Shown in pieces: positions 23,614-35,869 of a DNA stretch of 64,000 nt. The notes under the pieces are model-generated. The model was not told where the DNA came from, did not search any database, and worked only from the letters and a program-made list of their open reading frames with translations. The stretch is from Bryopsis sp. KO-2023 (taxonomy: Eukaryota; Chlorophyta; Ulvophyceae; Bryopsidales; Bryopsidaceae): positions 4,154,001 to 4,218,000 of the forward strand of contig BSYQ01000002.1 of NCBI GenBank assembly GCA_030272585.1, written 5' to 3'. Each line of letters opens with the position of its first letter. Positions within the stretch are counted from its first letter, which is position 1. The position numbers were made by a program, and so were the translations under genes.

Positions 23614-24380
23614 CTAAGAAAAAGCAAAACAGAAAGGAAAAAAAGAAAAAAGAAATCCGGCGTTACGCATAGCATAGTTGTTGCACACAGCTCATGAAAT
23701 GAAAACTTGCGTTCATGATGAAAGTCATTTCCAGAATGGAGTTGCAACTCAATTGACACAACCAGTTTTTGGCCTTCCGCTTGGAATATTTTCCGTGGCG
23801 GACGCACACGGTTTTAGCCGTCCATCGACAGGGGCGCCGAGTATGCGATGATTACCGCAACAAAAGCGACGTCTAGAAATTACCCACCCCGGAAGCGCAT
23901 ACATTTCTCGCACCCCAGCAGTTTCAAGAAAGTTTGTTTCACACTGGCGAGGATTCCCTCCCGCAATCAAATAGCTAGCTGACGAATTTAGTCCACTCAT
24001 TTTCACAACAAGTCCAGAAAACTCTTCACCCCAGTTCAGGGCTGTAACCGAATAAGCTTGAAAGCCCAGTTTATGAATTTGCCAATACAATCAAAACAAC
24101 ACTCGAAAAAACGAACACACCACGCTCATCGCATAACACAAGCGACAGGGGGAAATTAGAGTCACGACAATGAAGTCTATAGTCCTTTTTCAAGGAGGAA
24201 ATATTTGAATTAATTGCTTTCAGGAGGTGCAAAAAACACCAGAGACACACCAGAGGTCTTACTCTTTCAACAAACAGAACGAATGTCAGAAAGAAAGATA
24301 ACAATTTCTACCCCATCTTTTCTCTTCTGTTTTTTTAATTTTTTTTCTCTTTTTTCATGCATGTATTGAGCAGCTCTCAA

Positions 24381-24638
24381 CTATGAGTTTTGTTGATTAG
24401 GCGTGAAACTGATAGGCACATGAATGCAAAGATGAACCCCAACACAAAAACAGCAATCCAAATCCTGAGAGTCCAAGCAGCAGGGGTGCTCTTGCTCGGT
24501 GGTACAAGCTGGGAGGAGACAGCTCGTCGTTGGCACAGGGTCGACGTCTTCGTTGACGTTTATGGCGGCGACGCTTCCCTCGACTCCGGCTCCACACTCT
24601 GAGTCGACACTCAGTTCGCCTCCACCCAACATATTCAC
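24381..24638 (-). other. Open frame of unclear status
   Basis: An 86-codon minus-strand frame lies here, with overlapping frames of similar length. One of them (24397-24597) has a hydrophobic stretch (LLLGLSGFGLLFLC). There is no homologue in the window and no splice evidence, so coding status is open. Confidence 0.15.
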
Positions 24639-24903
24639 ACTCTTGTTGGTGGCTAAGCGAACGTGCGACGGACGAATAACGTACTTTGTTTCGACTTCAT
24701 AACTACACGTTTCGACAAAACGGCGGTCCCAGCCAGATCAGAAGCGAGTCCTGGGCGTTTTGGGTTCTAGCAACAGCAATCTGTTTGCGCACGTCTGCGA
24801 CTGCCACGTCTATGGCTGTTTGTGAAAAAAGATGATAGAAGTCTACCAGTGGTTTTTTTATTCCCTTTTTACCAAAAGAACAGATATCAAAGCTTGTGGC
24901 TGG

Positions 24904-25986
24904 TAGTTGTGTTCGTCAAAAACGTATGCGACTGCCCCTTGCACAAGCGTGGTTTTTCTTGGAATACGCCCATTTCTTGTAGAAAACACGACTGAAATGG
25001 CAGGTGAAACGTTCGATCTGCTGTGAGCTCCACAGCTGAGGTGCGAGCAGTTCGAGTCGGCAGGGGAGGGGGGACGACTCGTTTAAAAAAAAAAAATTCC
25101 TGTGGATTGACTACGCTGTATGTTGGTCGTCGTGGTGGGGTTTTCTGGTGTTAAGTTTTTGGGTACATGAGATTTTTGTGGCCAGATTGATCGTGGCGGT
25201 TCAATACCACGTTGAAGTTGGAACAGACCCGCTATCTTTAACAAGATGCACGCTGGTGTTGTCCTTGCGACTTAAACCCGAGTTTCCGGCGGGGGTTCAA
25301 ATCCCTCCCGTCACATTTTCCCTTGTCCATTGATTTTTTTGGATTCAGAACTTCCCCACTGACTCAATGAGCCTGTTGAGCAACTTTTAACGGTCACGGT
25401 TGCGGTTACTCGTTATGTTGTGGGTTGGTGGCGTCTTTGGTCGGAACTTTCTGGGAGTCGTTTGCTTCCAGTTTTCGAGATGGAAGTTGTTCCGTCGTCG
25501 TCATACGTCGCCACCGTCGGTCACACCCACGCCGTCACCGGTATCTGTTGCGATGTTTTGGACCTTGGTGGGTCGCCGGTTGGACTTTGGTGCAAGTCTT
25601 TTCCCTTTTCCGTTTTCGTGGTTTGCCTGCTGTTGTTGTTTCGCTGAGGTGCTCAAGGAACGAGCTTCGGAGGGTCCCCCTTACACCCCAATCACAGTAT
25701 GCTGATGTTCTCCCTGGGTTTTTTATCGCCATGTCTCTGCTGCTGTGGATTGAGGATGCCCAGCAGAAAATCCACAACCGACTTTACTGGCAGTATGAGG
25801 GCTGTAGTCCAGCCTGTGTATGAGTTCCATTTTGTTTTTGTGGAGGAGCCAGCCCACAGCTTAAACTATTATATGAATGCCATTGCTTGTGATTTCAGGA
25901 ATCACCAGCAGTGTGTTCCACAAAGTGTGTGTGTGGGGGGGGGGGGAAATCGATTCGTTTTAGTATCGATAAAAGAGCCTCATAAC
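24904..25986. repeat. Direct duplication block, copy 2
   Basis: The partner of 17924-19121, same orientation, about 7 kb away, with many small differences. It contains the tRNA-like segment 25241-25315 and a possible exon reading SLLLWIEDAQQKIHN near 25733-25780, where copy 1 reads TLLLWIEELEK. The block ends in a G run near 25936-25946 and runs directly into copy 2 of the three-copy repeat. Confidence 0.75.
25241..25315 (+). other. tRNA-like/SINE-like segment in duplication copy 2
   Basis: Nearly identical to 18270-18342, with the CTTAAAC loop, CCGAGTTTCCGG, GGTTCAAATCC and TCACA end. Better conservation here than in the surrounding block suggests recent duplication, constraint, or gene conversion of this piece. 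Confidence 0.45.
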
Positions 25987-26335
25987 CCAAACCAAAAAAA
26001 TATATTATCCTCATCTCGTTTTTCGTTGTCATGTGAATTCCAAATCGATTTTCTTCTCTGAGTGTGCACATATTTGAAAAGCGGTAGCTACATTCTGGAG
26101 CTTTGTTGTTGTTTCTTTTTTTTTTTGGGGGGGGGGGATTTTGTTTGTGTGTGCACAATTTAATTTGTCAGAAGTTATTATTATCCAGTAAAAACCTGAA
26201 AGGGTAAACCTATGACTGCTGTATTTTCCTCAGCTGTCTTCCGGCACCCAAAAACTTCCAAAAATGAAATGGACGACCAACCAAACAAGACTAAAAGGAA
26301 GGGGAAGCTTTGTTTTAATATTTTGGTTAAAAAAA
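25985..26335. repeat. Three-copy dispersed repeat, copy 2
   Basis: A truncated copy of the family at 19868-20515 and 60056-60790. It begins at the CCATCTCG-like block and runs to AAGGAAGGGGAAG. Like copy 3 it carries a T run followed by a G run (26118-26138) and ATTTTCCTCAGCTGTCTT, which copy 1 lacks. Confidence 0.75.
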
Positions 26336-27911
26336 TATGCATAGGGGATTTCTTGTGGGCAAGCCAATCAGTTTTGGAAGTCAACTTTATTTTTTTTACA
26401 TTCTTTATGGTTTTTGCAAGAAATTTCACTTTTGCATGTTTCTGGTTGGCCCCTGAAACAAAACTAGTACGACCGAGAAGGAATTTTTCACAATAAAAAG
26501 GGGCAGAAATGCACCAGAGTCACTGCAGTGTTTAGTGGCTAATGCCCAGTCAATTGGTTCAAATTAAGACACACACATGGATTGTGCCGGTGTTTTTTTT
26601 TACTTCCCTCTTATGTGTATCCCTTGTCTTTCTTCCCCATGTAGGACGATATCCACAAGCCAGATTCTCACCACCCTTACCCCCTCCCCCAAAAAAAAAA
26701 ACGAAACGAAAGACGAGCGAAAAAGGTTCGACCAGCGTGCACTTGGCAGCGCAAAATAAAACTTGAGAAAAAAAAATAGGTCATGAATAATATCCTCCTG
26801 CCGCGATTTCAGAGGCTTGGAATGCCAAGGGATGCACCCCACTCCACAGCAAAAAGTCAGACATAGACGCTTCTCTAAAGCATTGCAATCACCTCCCTGG
26901 CCTCTTTCTTCTTTTTTTTGGGTTCTTTTGTGTCTCACCTACACAACATTGTTAACAAATTTCCCTGTGGATTCCTGTGATCCATTTCTACTGGTGCTTT
27001 CGACCTATGTAATGCAGAGTGCGGATAACTCACAGTCAAAGATCGCTTCTATGGAATACCCACAGGTAGTAGAGGAAATGGGGGGGGAGCTGATGTAGCA
27101 GCCTCAGCCCTACCCACAGCGAAATCAGAGTGTGCAAGAAAAAATTGCTTCCAGAAAGCAAGTCGGAGCCTCCTGCTTATGGTCAGTCATAGGCTCTTGA
27201 AGTGATTATCCAATGCAAGAACAGCTTGTGAGATGATGATTCCTTGTTTGGCTGCCTGTAACAATTGATTCACAACATTGTTTTTCCCTAAGATGTGTCT
27301 ATTGAGCCAACCAGAACCAATTATTCCCCAGAAGTTTCATCCCCATCCATCCAGTGAAGTCTTGACTGTCAAGCAAAAATATTCCACAGAATGCAAACTA
27401 GATTAAAGTAGGGTCAATACTGTGTGGGCAATTGCAACCACAGCTAGCCCCAGCCCAAATTAAAAATCAAAATATTAATATTATCCTTATCTTTTTTTTT
27501 TGTGATCACAATTGGAATCCTGGGAAAAAGCAAACTAAAATAAATATTACTCCTTTAAGGTCATAATAAAGGAGGAAGAAAAATGGAGAAGTTTTGAGTT
27601 ATTCAAGAAAGGCATTTTTATCCAGAGGGTGGGTGGGGGTGTTTCCCCCCAGTTCTGTGAATATGCAATACAACCAAGCTTAATCACTCATTGTTTTTAA
27701 CAGAAGCCCAAGTCCAGAGAATCTCAGCTTCTGGGATCCACCTGGAAAAGAATAATAGCATCTTTTCTTCTATCTTTTTTTCAACACTCCTTACTCACCC
27801 TGGAGAATCATCATCCACCAGAAAAAAAAAGCGAGTCCAAAAACAACACCAACTGAATGAAAGCCACAATCCAACAAATCGTATTTTGGAATTTTTTTTT
27901 TTTTTTTTCAG
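26336..27911. other. Spacer, no gene recognised
   Basis: Short frames only. There is a pyrimidine tract ending TTTTTTTTTTTTTCAG at 27911 that serves the possible exon just downstream. Confidence 0.35.
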
Positions 27912-28055
27912 GGTCCTAGTCAGACGGAGAAGGAAGTCGAACCACAAACCTACCAAGAGGTTTTCCCCGCACTTGCCTCTTGTCTTTGTCTCGTTCGAAA
28001 TAGTCGGGGCAGCAGCCCAACACAAGCTTGGCAAACAAGCGATCACCACGACTAG
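27912..28055 (+). CDS. Possible terminal exon of unknown gene
   Basis: A very strong 3' splice site (a long T run, then CAG at 27911) is followed by 47 codons in phase 0 ending in TAG at 28055. The residues (PSQTEKEVEPQTYQEVFP and onward) look like ordinary protein. No family is recognised and no upstream exon could be fixed, so this rests on splice-site and composition evidence only. Confidence 0.22.
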   Translation, partial: GPSQTEKEVEPQTYQEVFPALASCLCLVRNSRGSSPTQAWQTSDHHD

Positions 28056-30600
28056 TTTCAATCAGGTTTTATTCTAAAACCTCCAACTTGCAGGCTTGAC
28101 ACCCCAAAGCAAGCGACCAGCTTGATTGTGCACGTCTCTTTTGAAAACATCAACAAAACTCTCCCAACCTCTGGTTGTCGCTGCGTCGATATTCAATCGA
28201 CCCCAGTCTGGACGACCTCAACAAGAAACGATTAGAAGTGTATCATGTGTTGTTGCCCAATTTCATATCTGCCCCAACCGCCAGAGATGGTGGAACGCTG
28301 TGTGTTGAACTCGACCTTGGGTCTGACTTCGCCCGAACTTGCGAAAAGAAAATTGTGGCTGGGTCCCCACCCTCTCCCTGCCCCCCTCTCCAACTTGATC
28401 TGAGGGGTCCCGCTCTTAGTCACCCATGCATCATCGCTGGTAGGCCCGGCCATCCTCAGATGCACGGTGACTCGAGCTAACCTGCATACGAAGTTGAATG
28501 GGTCGGTTTGAGGGTTCGCACCAAAACTCGGTTGAGCCGTCAAAAGCAAATGTCAGTTCTGCAACTGACACGTCGGTGGAATGAGTGGCTGGGAGCTCGC
28601 CACGCTGGCAGCTGTGGCGGACTGTGGAGCCGCCAGCCGCGAAACAGTTTTCTGTTTGGATCACAGTGCTTTGGGATCTAGGTGGTGATCAGTGATCGTG
28701 TTGGGATCTGTTCAAGGGTCGGACCAGGACAGCCGCTGCAGCTCGCAACTTTTTGCAACTTTCAATGTGGTGTCGCGATGAACAGCCAGCCGACGTGTCC
28801 CTGAACGACTCTCAAAAAGCATTTTCTTGTGGAACGACCACGCCTAGGATGGTTGTCATGATCGAGTTGTGGTGGTGAGGCTCGGGGAACATAACTGCTC
28901 GGTGGACGCAATGGTCGTGGCAGTGTTTCGACTGGAAAGCGCTTTCGACGACACTCACAAATCAAGAAGTCGCCGTCAAACTCGAAGCCACAGGTGACGC
29001 CCTGCCAGATGGCGACAACAAAAGGTTCAACAGGTCCGGCAGTTTTATGAGACAAGGGTCGGACGGCAGATTTTCTGTGACAGGGATAACTCGTTGTAGA
29101 AAAAAAAAACAAGGGTACGCCGTGGATATGTTGGCATGTTTCTTTTCTCTTTCTCGTTTCTCAGGGAGGACTGGGGCAAAATATTTGATAGGACTTGTTC
29201 CATTTTTTTTCTTTTCCTGGCGAAGAAGCGGCCTGTGGAAGGGGTGCAATGCATTGATGTATATGCATCAGGTAAGCAATTCGGAATGAAAACAAAATGC
29301 AACTCTGCACCTGAATGGAATGATTGTTTGGGCAAAAAAAAATCTTGCTTTTTTTATTCCCTTTTTCTTCATTAGGACAAGAGCCCCCCTCACAAACTGA
29401 CCATTGAGACCTGCTGCCAAATTTCTTAACTTGCGAAATCGAAGAGAAACAAACACTGTGAGGTTGGTAATAGACTGGTATATCCTGGATTGACTTGAAA
29501 AAGAAAAGGCACCATAGATTCTACCTCCCAATGAATCAGCTTTGCCAAAGTGGAAAATAGATTTTTCAATGGAACACCTTATTCCCCCCCCTTCTTCCCT
29601 TTTCCAACTTATTGAAGTTGCACCTGCATTCATAATCAATGTTAATACGATGCAGGTGGGTGTGAATTCTGTTTTCAACATGTTGAAACTCAGGTAGCGG
29701 AGACCTGGACATGTTGTTCTAGTTCTTCACGATTGGGGGGTGGATTGCAAATGAACAAAAATGCCTGCCATGGTTTGGGAAGCAACAGGAGCCCTGTCTC
29801 AAAAGGAATCCAAGAATGCAAGAATAACCTGAAGGCTTGCTAGGTCAGGATGACTGTCACCCACTCATCTGCTGAAGAAGAAAAAGAAAAAAATACTGCC
29901 AGTGGATGAGCTAGATATGCCAGGATTAGCTTCCTTCCTCATTGGTTATGGAGAGGGGTGGAAAAAACGCTTTTCGAAAGTGTTGTGGGGCCTGCCTCCA
30001 CAACGAAAAAAACAGAAAATAAAAGCATCAGTTTCTTCTGTCAATGCCTCTCTATTAAAAGAATGTATGTTTTTTTAAGAGGATCCGTATCAAACACGAC
30101 CGAAGCCAATTCCAGGTCTAGATTTTCAGGCTGACAGTTCAGTGTTTGTTTTTTTCCCTTCCCAAAAAATATCGACACCCTTCTTCAGTTCTTCTTTTAC
30201 TCATGTTTTTTGGTTTGATCTTTTTATTTTTTCGGAGTGCAGTCTTGCTAATTTGCCCAGAAAATTCAATGCATAGGGAGGTTTGGGGTATGACTGTGTG
30301 TGTGAGGGGTATTAAATCTGTTTCATCAGAAATCTTTAGGCTGGGTTCTGTTGGGAACGATTTCTTTTTTGGGAGGGGCGCTGGCAGCCTGACGTAGGTT
30401 ACTTGAGAAAATCTTGAGAATCTAAGGAATCTGTTTTGTTTCTGTGTCACTTGAGAGAAGCCTTTTCGATAAGTGATTTCAGGTTCTGGTGGACGACGAA
30501 TAAGTTTTAGACACTCTTAAAGACATCACACAGTACGGTTTTTCCCGTAGTCACTACGGTGTGATGCACAACAGGAATCACCGTTTTTGCAGTTTCTTTT
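28056..30600. other. Spacer with unassigned frames
   Basis: Two minus-strand frames have fairly protein-like composition: 28431-28664 (contains AELTFAFDGSTEFWCEP) and 28762-29112 (contains VTCGFEFDGDFLICECR). They share an F-x-FDG pattern but no known domain. A plus-strand frame at 28175-28480 overlaps the first on the other strand, so at most one of these is real. The rest shows nothing I can name. Confidence 0.25.
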
Positions 30601-30609
30601 CGCCGCTTC

Positions 30610-30880
30610 TCACAAATACGTCAGTCGTCGCTGGAATAGTGGGAACGTACAGAAACGGCCAAGTTTAAACACTGTTGGCTCGAATAGGTGGGAGTAAGGT
30701 GTATTGGCGGTCTCTCTGGTCGCCGGCTGCAGAATTAAATTCCCTCGACGAAGCGATTTTCTGACTGAAGTTTCTGTGTTTGTCTGAACTCCTCTGTTTC
30801 CTCTGTGAACGGGTTTTCCATTGTCTGATTGTTGTTGAAGTGCTTCCGATTGTTGAAAGACACTTGAAGCTGACTCCAGC
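30610..30880 (-). repeat. Inverted pair, copy 1 (TETSVRKSLRRG family)
   Basis: Reverse complement relative of 32335-32560. Both translate, on the minus strand here and the plus strand there, to a stretch with NRG-QT-TETSVRKSLRRG-LQP-TRE in common. Nucleotide similarity is patchy. The protein-level match through indels hints at a coding family, but no domain is known to me. Confidence 0.5.
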
Positions 30881-31845
30881 GAGTTCAATTTGTCTTTCCT
30901 GCTCTGCGGGCCTTTTTTTGAGAGATAGAAGGAAACTTCAGGCAGTGGGCGTTTTGGTGTTGATTTTGCTATATGTCTTTCTCAATGGATGTTAGCTCCT
31001 CAGCTCAGTAGTGTCTGGTGCTTGTCTGTCAAAATCGACAAGGGCCCTCATTTCAAGAATCCTCTTCATTATCGATAGACTCTCTCAGAGCGCTGTTGCT
31101 TCTTTCTCTGTTTTGCTTTTTGGAACCTCTTTTTTGCGAAAACGATCGTCTCACCGAGGTTTCAAACAGGCCGTCATCCTCATAGAACTGATTAAGTCCA
31201 TCCAAACGATTAGCTGAGGCAGACGTGCCCGCTCAGAGCTTTGCTGCGAGAGGTTTGTAGATAAAAGAAGCTCATTGGTGAATCACATAGTTTTTGTCTG
31301 AAGGTTGGCGGGACTCTATCAGAACACCCCGCTGGACGTCAACAGAGCCAGGGGTATCAGGATGAAGGAAAAAGAAGAAGGAAAAAAACATAAAAAATGA
31401 AGGAAACCGACCTCTACTTCAACTCGCCTTGAAGTAGGGGTAGATGCGATTGCAAAGATTAGGACCCCCATCACATTCCTATGCGTGGATCTTACGGTTC
31501 CATTAGACCGATCGCTCATCACTTTTTGTAGTAACAGAAAATAGCTCCTTTGATGTGGGCTCGAAGCAACAGCCATGCATTGCAACGGTATTCCGAAGGT
31601 TCGTTGACGGATAAGTGAGTTTCAATCTTGTTTTTTTTACCTTGGGGACTTTTTAACAAACAAGCAAACATCACCTTGGGGACCTCCCAATTGGGGACAG
31701 TATCATTATATAATGCATTTAAATGCTACAAATCATATTTCTGATTCTTTCCTACTGAACACCAACAATGATTACATCTCACCTAATATGGGGAAGGAAT
31801 GGAGGTTTATTGAGTTGTCAAAGGTTGAATGAGAAGGGGTGCATC

Positions 31846-32071
31846 CATAGGCGCAACCACGATTTCAGGGAAGAGGGGGCCCAAATTTTTTGGGGGGGGC
31901 CCAAGTTTTTTTTGGGGGGGCCCAAATTTTTTTTAGGGTAAGAAACAGTTGGTTAAGTGGATTTCAAGAGGAAGTTTTTTTTTTCCCCTTTTTCCTGGGC
32001 TTCTTTGGGGGGGCCAGAAAATTTCTAGGGGGGCCAGGCCCCCCCAGGCCCCCCCCCTGGTTGCGCCTATG
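31846..32071. mobile_element. hAT MITE with CATAGGCG ends, copy 1 (226 bp)
   Basis: The terminal inverted repeat CATAGGCGCAACCA/TGGTTGCGCCTATG is perfect over 14 bp. It is flanked by an 8-bp target duplication with one difference (GGTGCATC at 31838-31845, GATGCATC at 32072-32079). The interior is mainly runs of T and G with GGGGGGCCCAA units and has no coding capacity. Sister copies lie at 32859-33036 and 55848-55939. The 8-bp duplication places it in the hAT superfamily. Confidence 0.88.
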
Positions 32072-32334
32072 GATGCATCACTAGGTTTGGCATCTCTGTT
32101 CTTCAGGTCATCATTATTGAGAGCAAAGAAACAATACAGTGTTGAGGAAGGTTTTACTTTCCGCAGAGAGGATTTCGAAACAAGCACTGTTTTCGATTCA
32201 AGGGAGAAAACTCATCAGACAGTTTTATAACAGCACAAGGCAGCAGAAAAAGAAAGTATGCTCCGAAGGACAAGCAAAGAAAAGGAAAGCTAGTTCGACA
32301 TTCATTGCAGGCGGTTTCAGCTGGGCATTGCTAT

Positions 32335-32560
32335 TTGAAAGTACCGGAAACCCAAGGCAGCAAAAGGAAACCTGTTCACAGAAAAAAAACAGAGGACTTC
32401 AGACAAGAACAGAAACTTCAGTCAGAAAATCGCTTCGTCGAGGGCAGTTTTTTCTGCAGCCGACGACCAGAGAGCACGTTGAAATATCTTTCTCTACCAC
32501 AGTGACGCCAAGAGTGTCCGAACTCGAGCGTTTCTGGATGTCCCTGTCGATCCAGTGACG
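32335..32560 (+). repeat. Inverted pair, copy 2 (TETSVRKSLRRG family)
   Basis: Partner of 30610-30880 in opposite orientation. It lies in an open plus-strand frame (32139-32558). The shared core is RG-QTRTETSVRKSLRRG followed by LQPTTRE. CATAGGCG MITE copy 1 lies just before that frame and copy 2 lies downstream of the block. Confidence 0.5.
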
Positions 32561-32858
32561 ACTGGACGCGGATTCTATCTGCATCGAGTGACGTCCTTGG
32601 CGGAAAATCAAAACATGCACTCGCAAGCTTCACACGAGTGTCGTCGACAGCGTCTGCAATCCAGGAGGTTTTTAAGATGAACGAAAAACTATATCGAGGA
32701 CCTTTGACACGATGTCCGAAAGAGGGAGCGACGGACAGAATCACGGCCAGGTACCTACCAGGTCCGAACGCAGGAGGCAGGAGTATCAGTTTAGCGGCAG
32801 TTTAGGGGATATTTGAGTCTCTGACCTTCAGGTTGTCGCCCTCTCCCAGCTCAAGGCC

Positions 32859-33036
32859 CATAGGCGTAGCCAGGAAAATAAACTGGGGGGGGGGGGGGGG
32901 GGGCAAAAACGAATTGGGGAGGGTCAGTTTAAAATCCAACGTAGAGTTCACATGTAGACACCCAGCCCGCAAATTTCTTAGCGGCCGACTCTTGGGGGGG
33001 CCAGGCCCCCCCCAACCCCCCATGGCTACGCCTATG
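32859..33036. mobile_element. hAT MITE with CATAGGCG ends, copy 2 (178 bp)
   Basis: The ends are CATAGGCGTAGCCA and TGGCTACGCCTATG, a variant of the copy 1 terminus with the changes mirrored at both ends. The interior starts with a G run of about 18 bases near 32886 and ends GGCCAGGCCCCCC like the other two. I could not see a clean 8-bp target duplication, which suggests an older insertion or a later change of the flanks. Confidence 0.8.
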
Positions 33037-33399
33037 CCCAGGCGCCCATTGATTAATGACAGACCTGGAAATATGCAGCAACTGTGAACAGAACGCAGTT
33101 CGAAGTTTGAGGTTTACCCAAACCGTGAGAACTCGTCCGAGCTTCTCCAGAACAGGAAAGCGTTTTCCTGTCCCCCACACAACAGGTCCCCACACTGTCA
33201 CCCACCTGACTCTTTGGTGGCTTTGGTCACCACGCGTGAGCATAGCGAGGACAGGGATTCGGACGGCTGGTTTGGACTGGGGACGGATGTGAAAACGTCG
33301 GAGACCCGCTCGACGCGCGCACAGCTCGAGTTTCTGGTGGTTGGGTGAATCATCCTTGGGGGGGGGGTACTTGAGTGCGACATCGCTGCATGTCATCGT

Positions 33400-33475
33400 T
33401 CGGCCCGCTGGTCAAGGGGATCTGCTAGAGGATCCCTGGCCACCAGGTCCCGGGTTCGAACCTTCACTCTCGAAT
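33400..33475 (+). other. tRNA-like segment (Gly-like), probably a relic
   Basis: Contains GCTGGTCAAGGGG (A-box-like), a CCTGGCCACCAGG stretch with GCC in an anticodon-like place, and GGTTCGAACC (B-box). Acceptor pairing is not seen. It is a tRNA-derived sequence or SINE head and not a convincing gene. Confidence 0.3.
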
Positions 33476-35530
33476 TGTCATGCGCCAGAGAGGTCGTAGT
33501 CGCCGGTGCTGAAACCGCCGGCGGGGTTTTGTTTTTGTTTTCGATTCTACTTTCACTTTTTGTGGGGGGATTTTCATGCATGTTGGGGAAAAAAAACTGC
33601 TGTTGTTTTCCGTGTTTGTGCGTGTTTTGTTGGATCCTGGATGTTTATGGCTCTGTTAGAAGTTGCACCAACCCACTTGGTTCCCAACAAAAGCGAAAAA
33701 CCCCACAGCCAAACCCATCCGCCCATTTCTCAGGATCAGTCAGACTGTGGGTGCAGCTCCAACCAGAGACCACCCAATCACCACCCATCTACTTTTCCGA
33801 TCAGCTTGGAAAAGCTGGTTTTGGCTGCACCCAACGGTCAGTCTGACTGACGTCCCTGACGTCCCTGACGTCCCTTTCGGGGGGAACTCCACATCTCCTT
33901 TGGCCACCCTGACCAGCCACGTGTGGTGACATCCCACAAACACGCATGCAAGCCAGCAAACGAATGCTTCCACACTTTCGTTCCCGAAAAGCCACTTGCT
34001 ACCACCATAAAAAAATCAACTTGGCCTGATTCACCACCGAAAAAGAGCTACCTAGCGAACCCACGTCCCTGAAGAGCGACTTTTCCTCCTCTTCGAGGTG
34101 CCACGTCTTTTGACGCTGGGATTTTAGCCCCGCAAGAAAACTAACAATCCTGCTTGAAACAGGAAGAAAAAAAACAGGCAGGGCTCCCTCAGACTTGAAA
34201 TCTTGAAACGCTGAGAACAAGCACAAGCGCGAGGCTAGCTCTTACTGGCCCATCGGTGACAAAACAGTTAAATTTGGTTTTCCAGGTTGACGATTTTGGG
34301 TCCACTCTGCTAGTTTCTTTTGTTCATCCTTTGGGACTCCTGGAGACCGTGTTCCGACATCTTTCACACCTCTGATGTCGTTCTCCGGGAGGTTCTCAGG
34401 CGTCCTGGCGCTCCTGCACCACCAAGATAAAAACCGCCCACTTCTCACCTACCGCATACTCTTCTCGATTGACTCTCGATCAGCTTTTCGTTACGCATTC
34501 ACAAGTGTTTCTTATGGCAGCGTTTTTTTTGGTATTCTGCCAAGCTATAGACAACGAGAAGCGAGGTGTCGGTCACAATGATGGGCGCAGCAGCGACTAC
34601 GCTTTTGTTCTTCTTTCGTGCACAGTGGTGGACAGCACGCCCCTGAAAACTACCCCTTGTTTCAAATCTACTGGTGAGCAAACCTACGCACGTGATCATG
34701 CGGCTCTGAGTTAAGACTGAGATCTCCAAAACCTTGCACAGTGTTGGAGTCGTGATAAGTTTAGATGCTTTTGTTATTAACCTATCCGACTTGCTTGTGT
34801 TTTTTTTTCCACAGGAGGTTCCGTGTCCTCTTCGAACCCTCACCGTGACTTCAGAAAACTGCTTCGACAATCCACTGCATGTGAATACACCGTTTTTTCC
34901 ACCGAACTGTTTTCAGATCCAAAATGAGGAAAGGAGTCGGCGGGCAATACTTTGTGAATGAGGTTGAAAACAGGGCTGATTGCGTTGTTGGGGATGTAGA
35001 TGCATGGAAATACAGCCCTGTCCAAGAGCGATCACCCATTGAATTGTTGAATAGTTGCCCTTATTCACGAGGTCAATGCTCGCTTGTGGGCGGCATTAAA
35101 CGACCTGGTAGCAGGTCTTTGTTTAAACACTGCCAGCTATATATCGTTGGACCTCAAACAAAGTTCTGTTGCATAAAAGATTCACCTGCTTCAAGAAGAG
35201 TCTCGACAGCCACAAGACGGCCGTTTTTCGCAGCCATACCCAGTAAAAGAGGAAGGTTCCGCATCGGCCCCTGGCAATTGCCATAAGAAAAACGAGCTGG
35301 AACATTCTGCGGCTTAAACTGCCTCGACACACTTTTATGAAAAGTCGCTCTCCATATTTTTCTTCGGAAAGAAAAGCTGTGGAAAGTGGATGCAAAACGT
35401 GAATCTTCAAATTACTGAGTTTAGTGTCCGAGGCCAAGAGGAAATTCAGAGAAGATTCACAGCCCAAAAAGAAACGATCTATTCAAAAGAGGTGGTAGAT
35501 TGTAGTGTAGCTTAAGTGTAGACAATTTTT
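33476..35530. other. Spacer, no gene recognised
   Basis: Only short frames. A small run of three GACGTCCCT units lies near 33850-33878. I found no domain and no repeat partner elsewhere in the window. Confidence 0.35.
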
Positions 35531-35716
35531 TTGTGCTGGCGCAGGAGCTATTCTCAATCAACTGATCATTGCAAAAAAGAAACCATCTTCCAGGAAAAAC
35601 TATTGGCTTGTGAGTTTAGTGAACCGTTGACTCTTCGACCGAAACGAACCGAGAGTCCAGAAACTCGTCCATCTTTTTATACTCTGCCAGCGACAGCAGC
35701 CACAGTGATAGTAACC

Positions 35717-35869
35717 ATGAGGACGGTAGTGTTCGCCAGTCTGTTCGCTGTTGGACTTTGTGCCAGGATGATTTCCGCTGCGAGGAAAAGGGCACACCAA
35801 TGGAACAACCCCGTCGACACAGATACAGACTCTTCGTCGTCGGACGACGACAGAGAGAGTCAAAGCTCG
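35717..35869 (+). CDS. Small membrane protein with acidic serine tail, copy 2 (divergent)
   Basis: From an ATG at 35717 the frame encodes a hydrophobic helix (VVFASLFAVGLCARMI), a short basic stretch and DTDTDSSSSDDDRESQSS, then meets a GT donor after AGCTCG at 35869 (51 codons, phase 0). The tail and the splice position match the exons at 23290-23613 and 56666-56986, while the front half is shorter and diverged. The frame is open upstream to 35531, so the ATG is my choice, made because the hydrophobic helix follows it directly. Function unknown. Confidence 0.45.

Larger units (their letters stand above)
21425..23735 (-). repeat. Inverted duplication, left arm
   Basis: This block is the reverse complement counterpart of 56543-59040. 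They match, with indels, from GTTATTATAT-type sequence at the outer left end, through the AACCTCCAGGTTCGAGAC block (21543 here, 58770 there) and a three-unit repeat at 22390-22520, to the small membrane-protein exon and ATCATGAACGCAAG at 23700. The arms are about 2.3 and 2.5 kb and lie some 33 kb apart. The left arm lacks a segment of roughly 100 bases found near 58.82-58.93 kb on the right. Confidence 0.8.

Noticed and set aside
26525-26570. A tRNA-like A-box/B-box pair (TTAGTGGCTAATGC, GGTTCAAATTA)
   Set aside because: The spacing is too short and no stem pairs, so chance is the better explanation.
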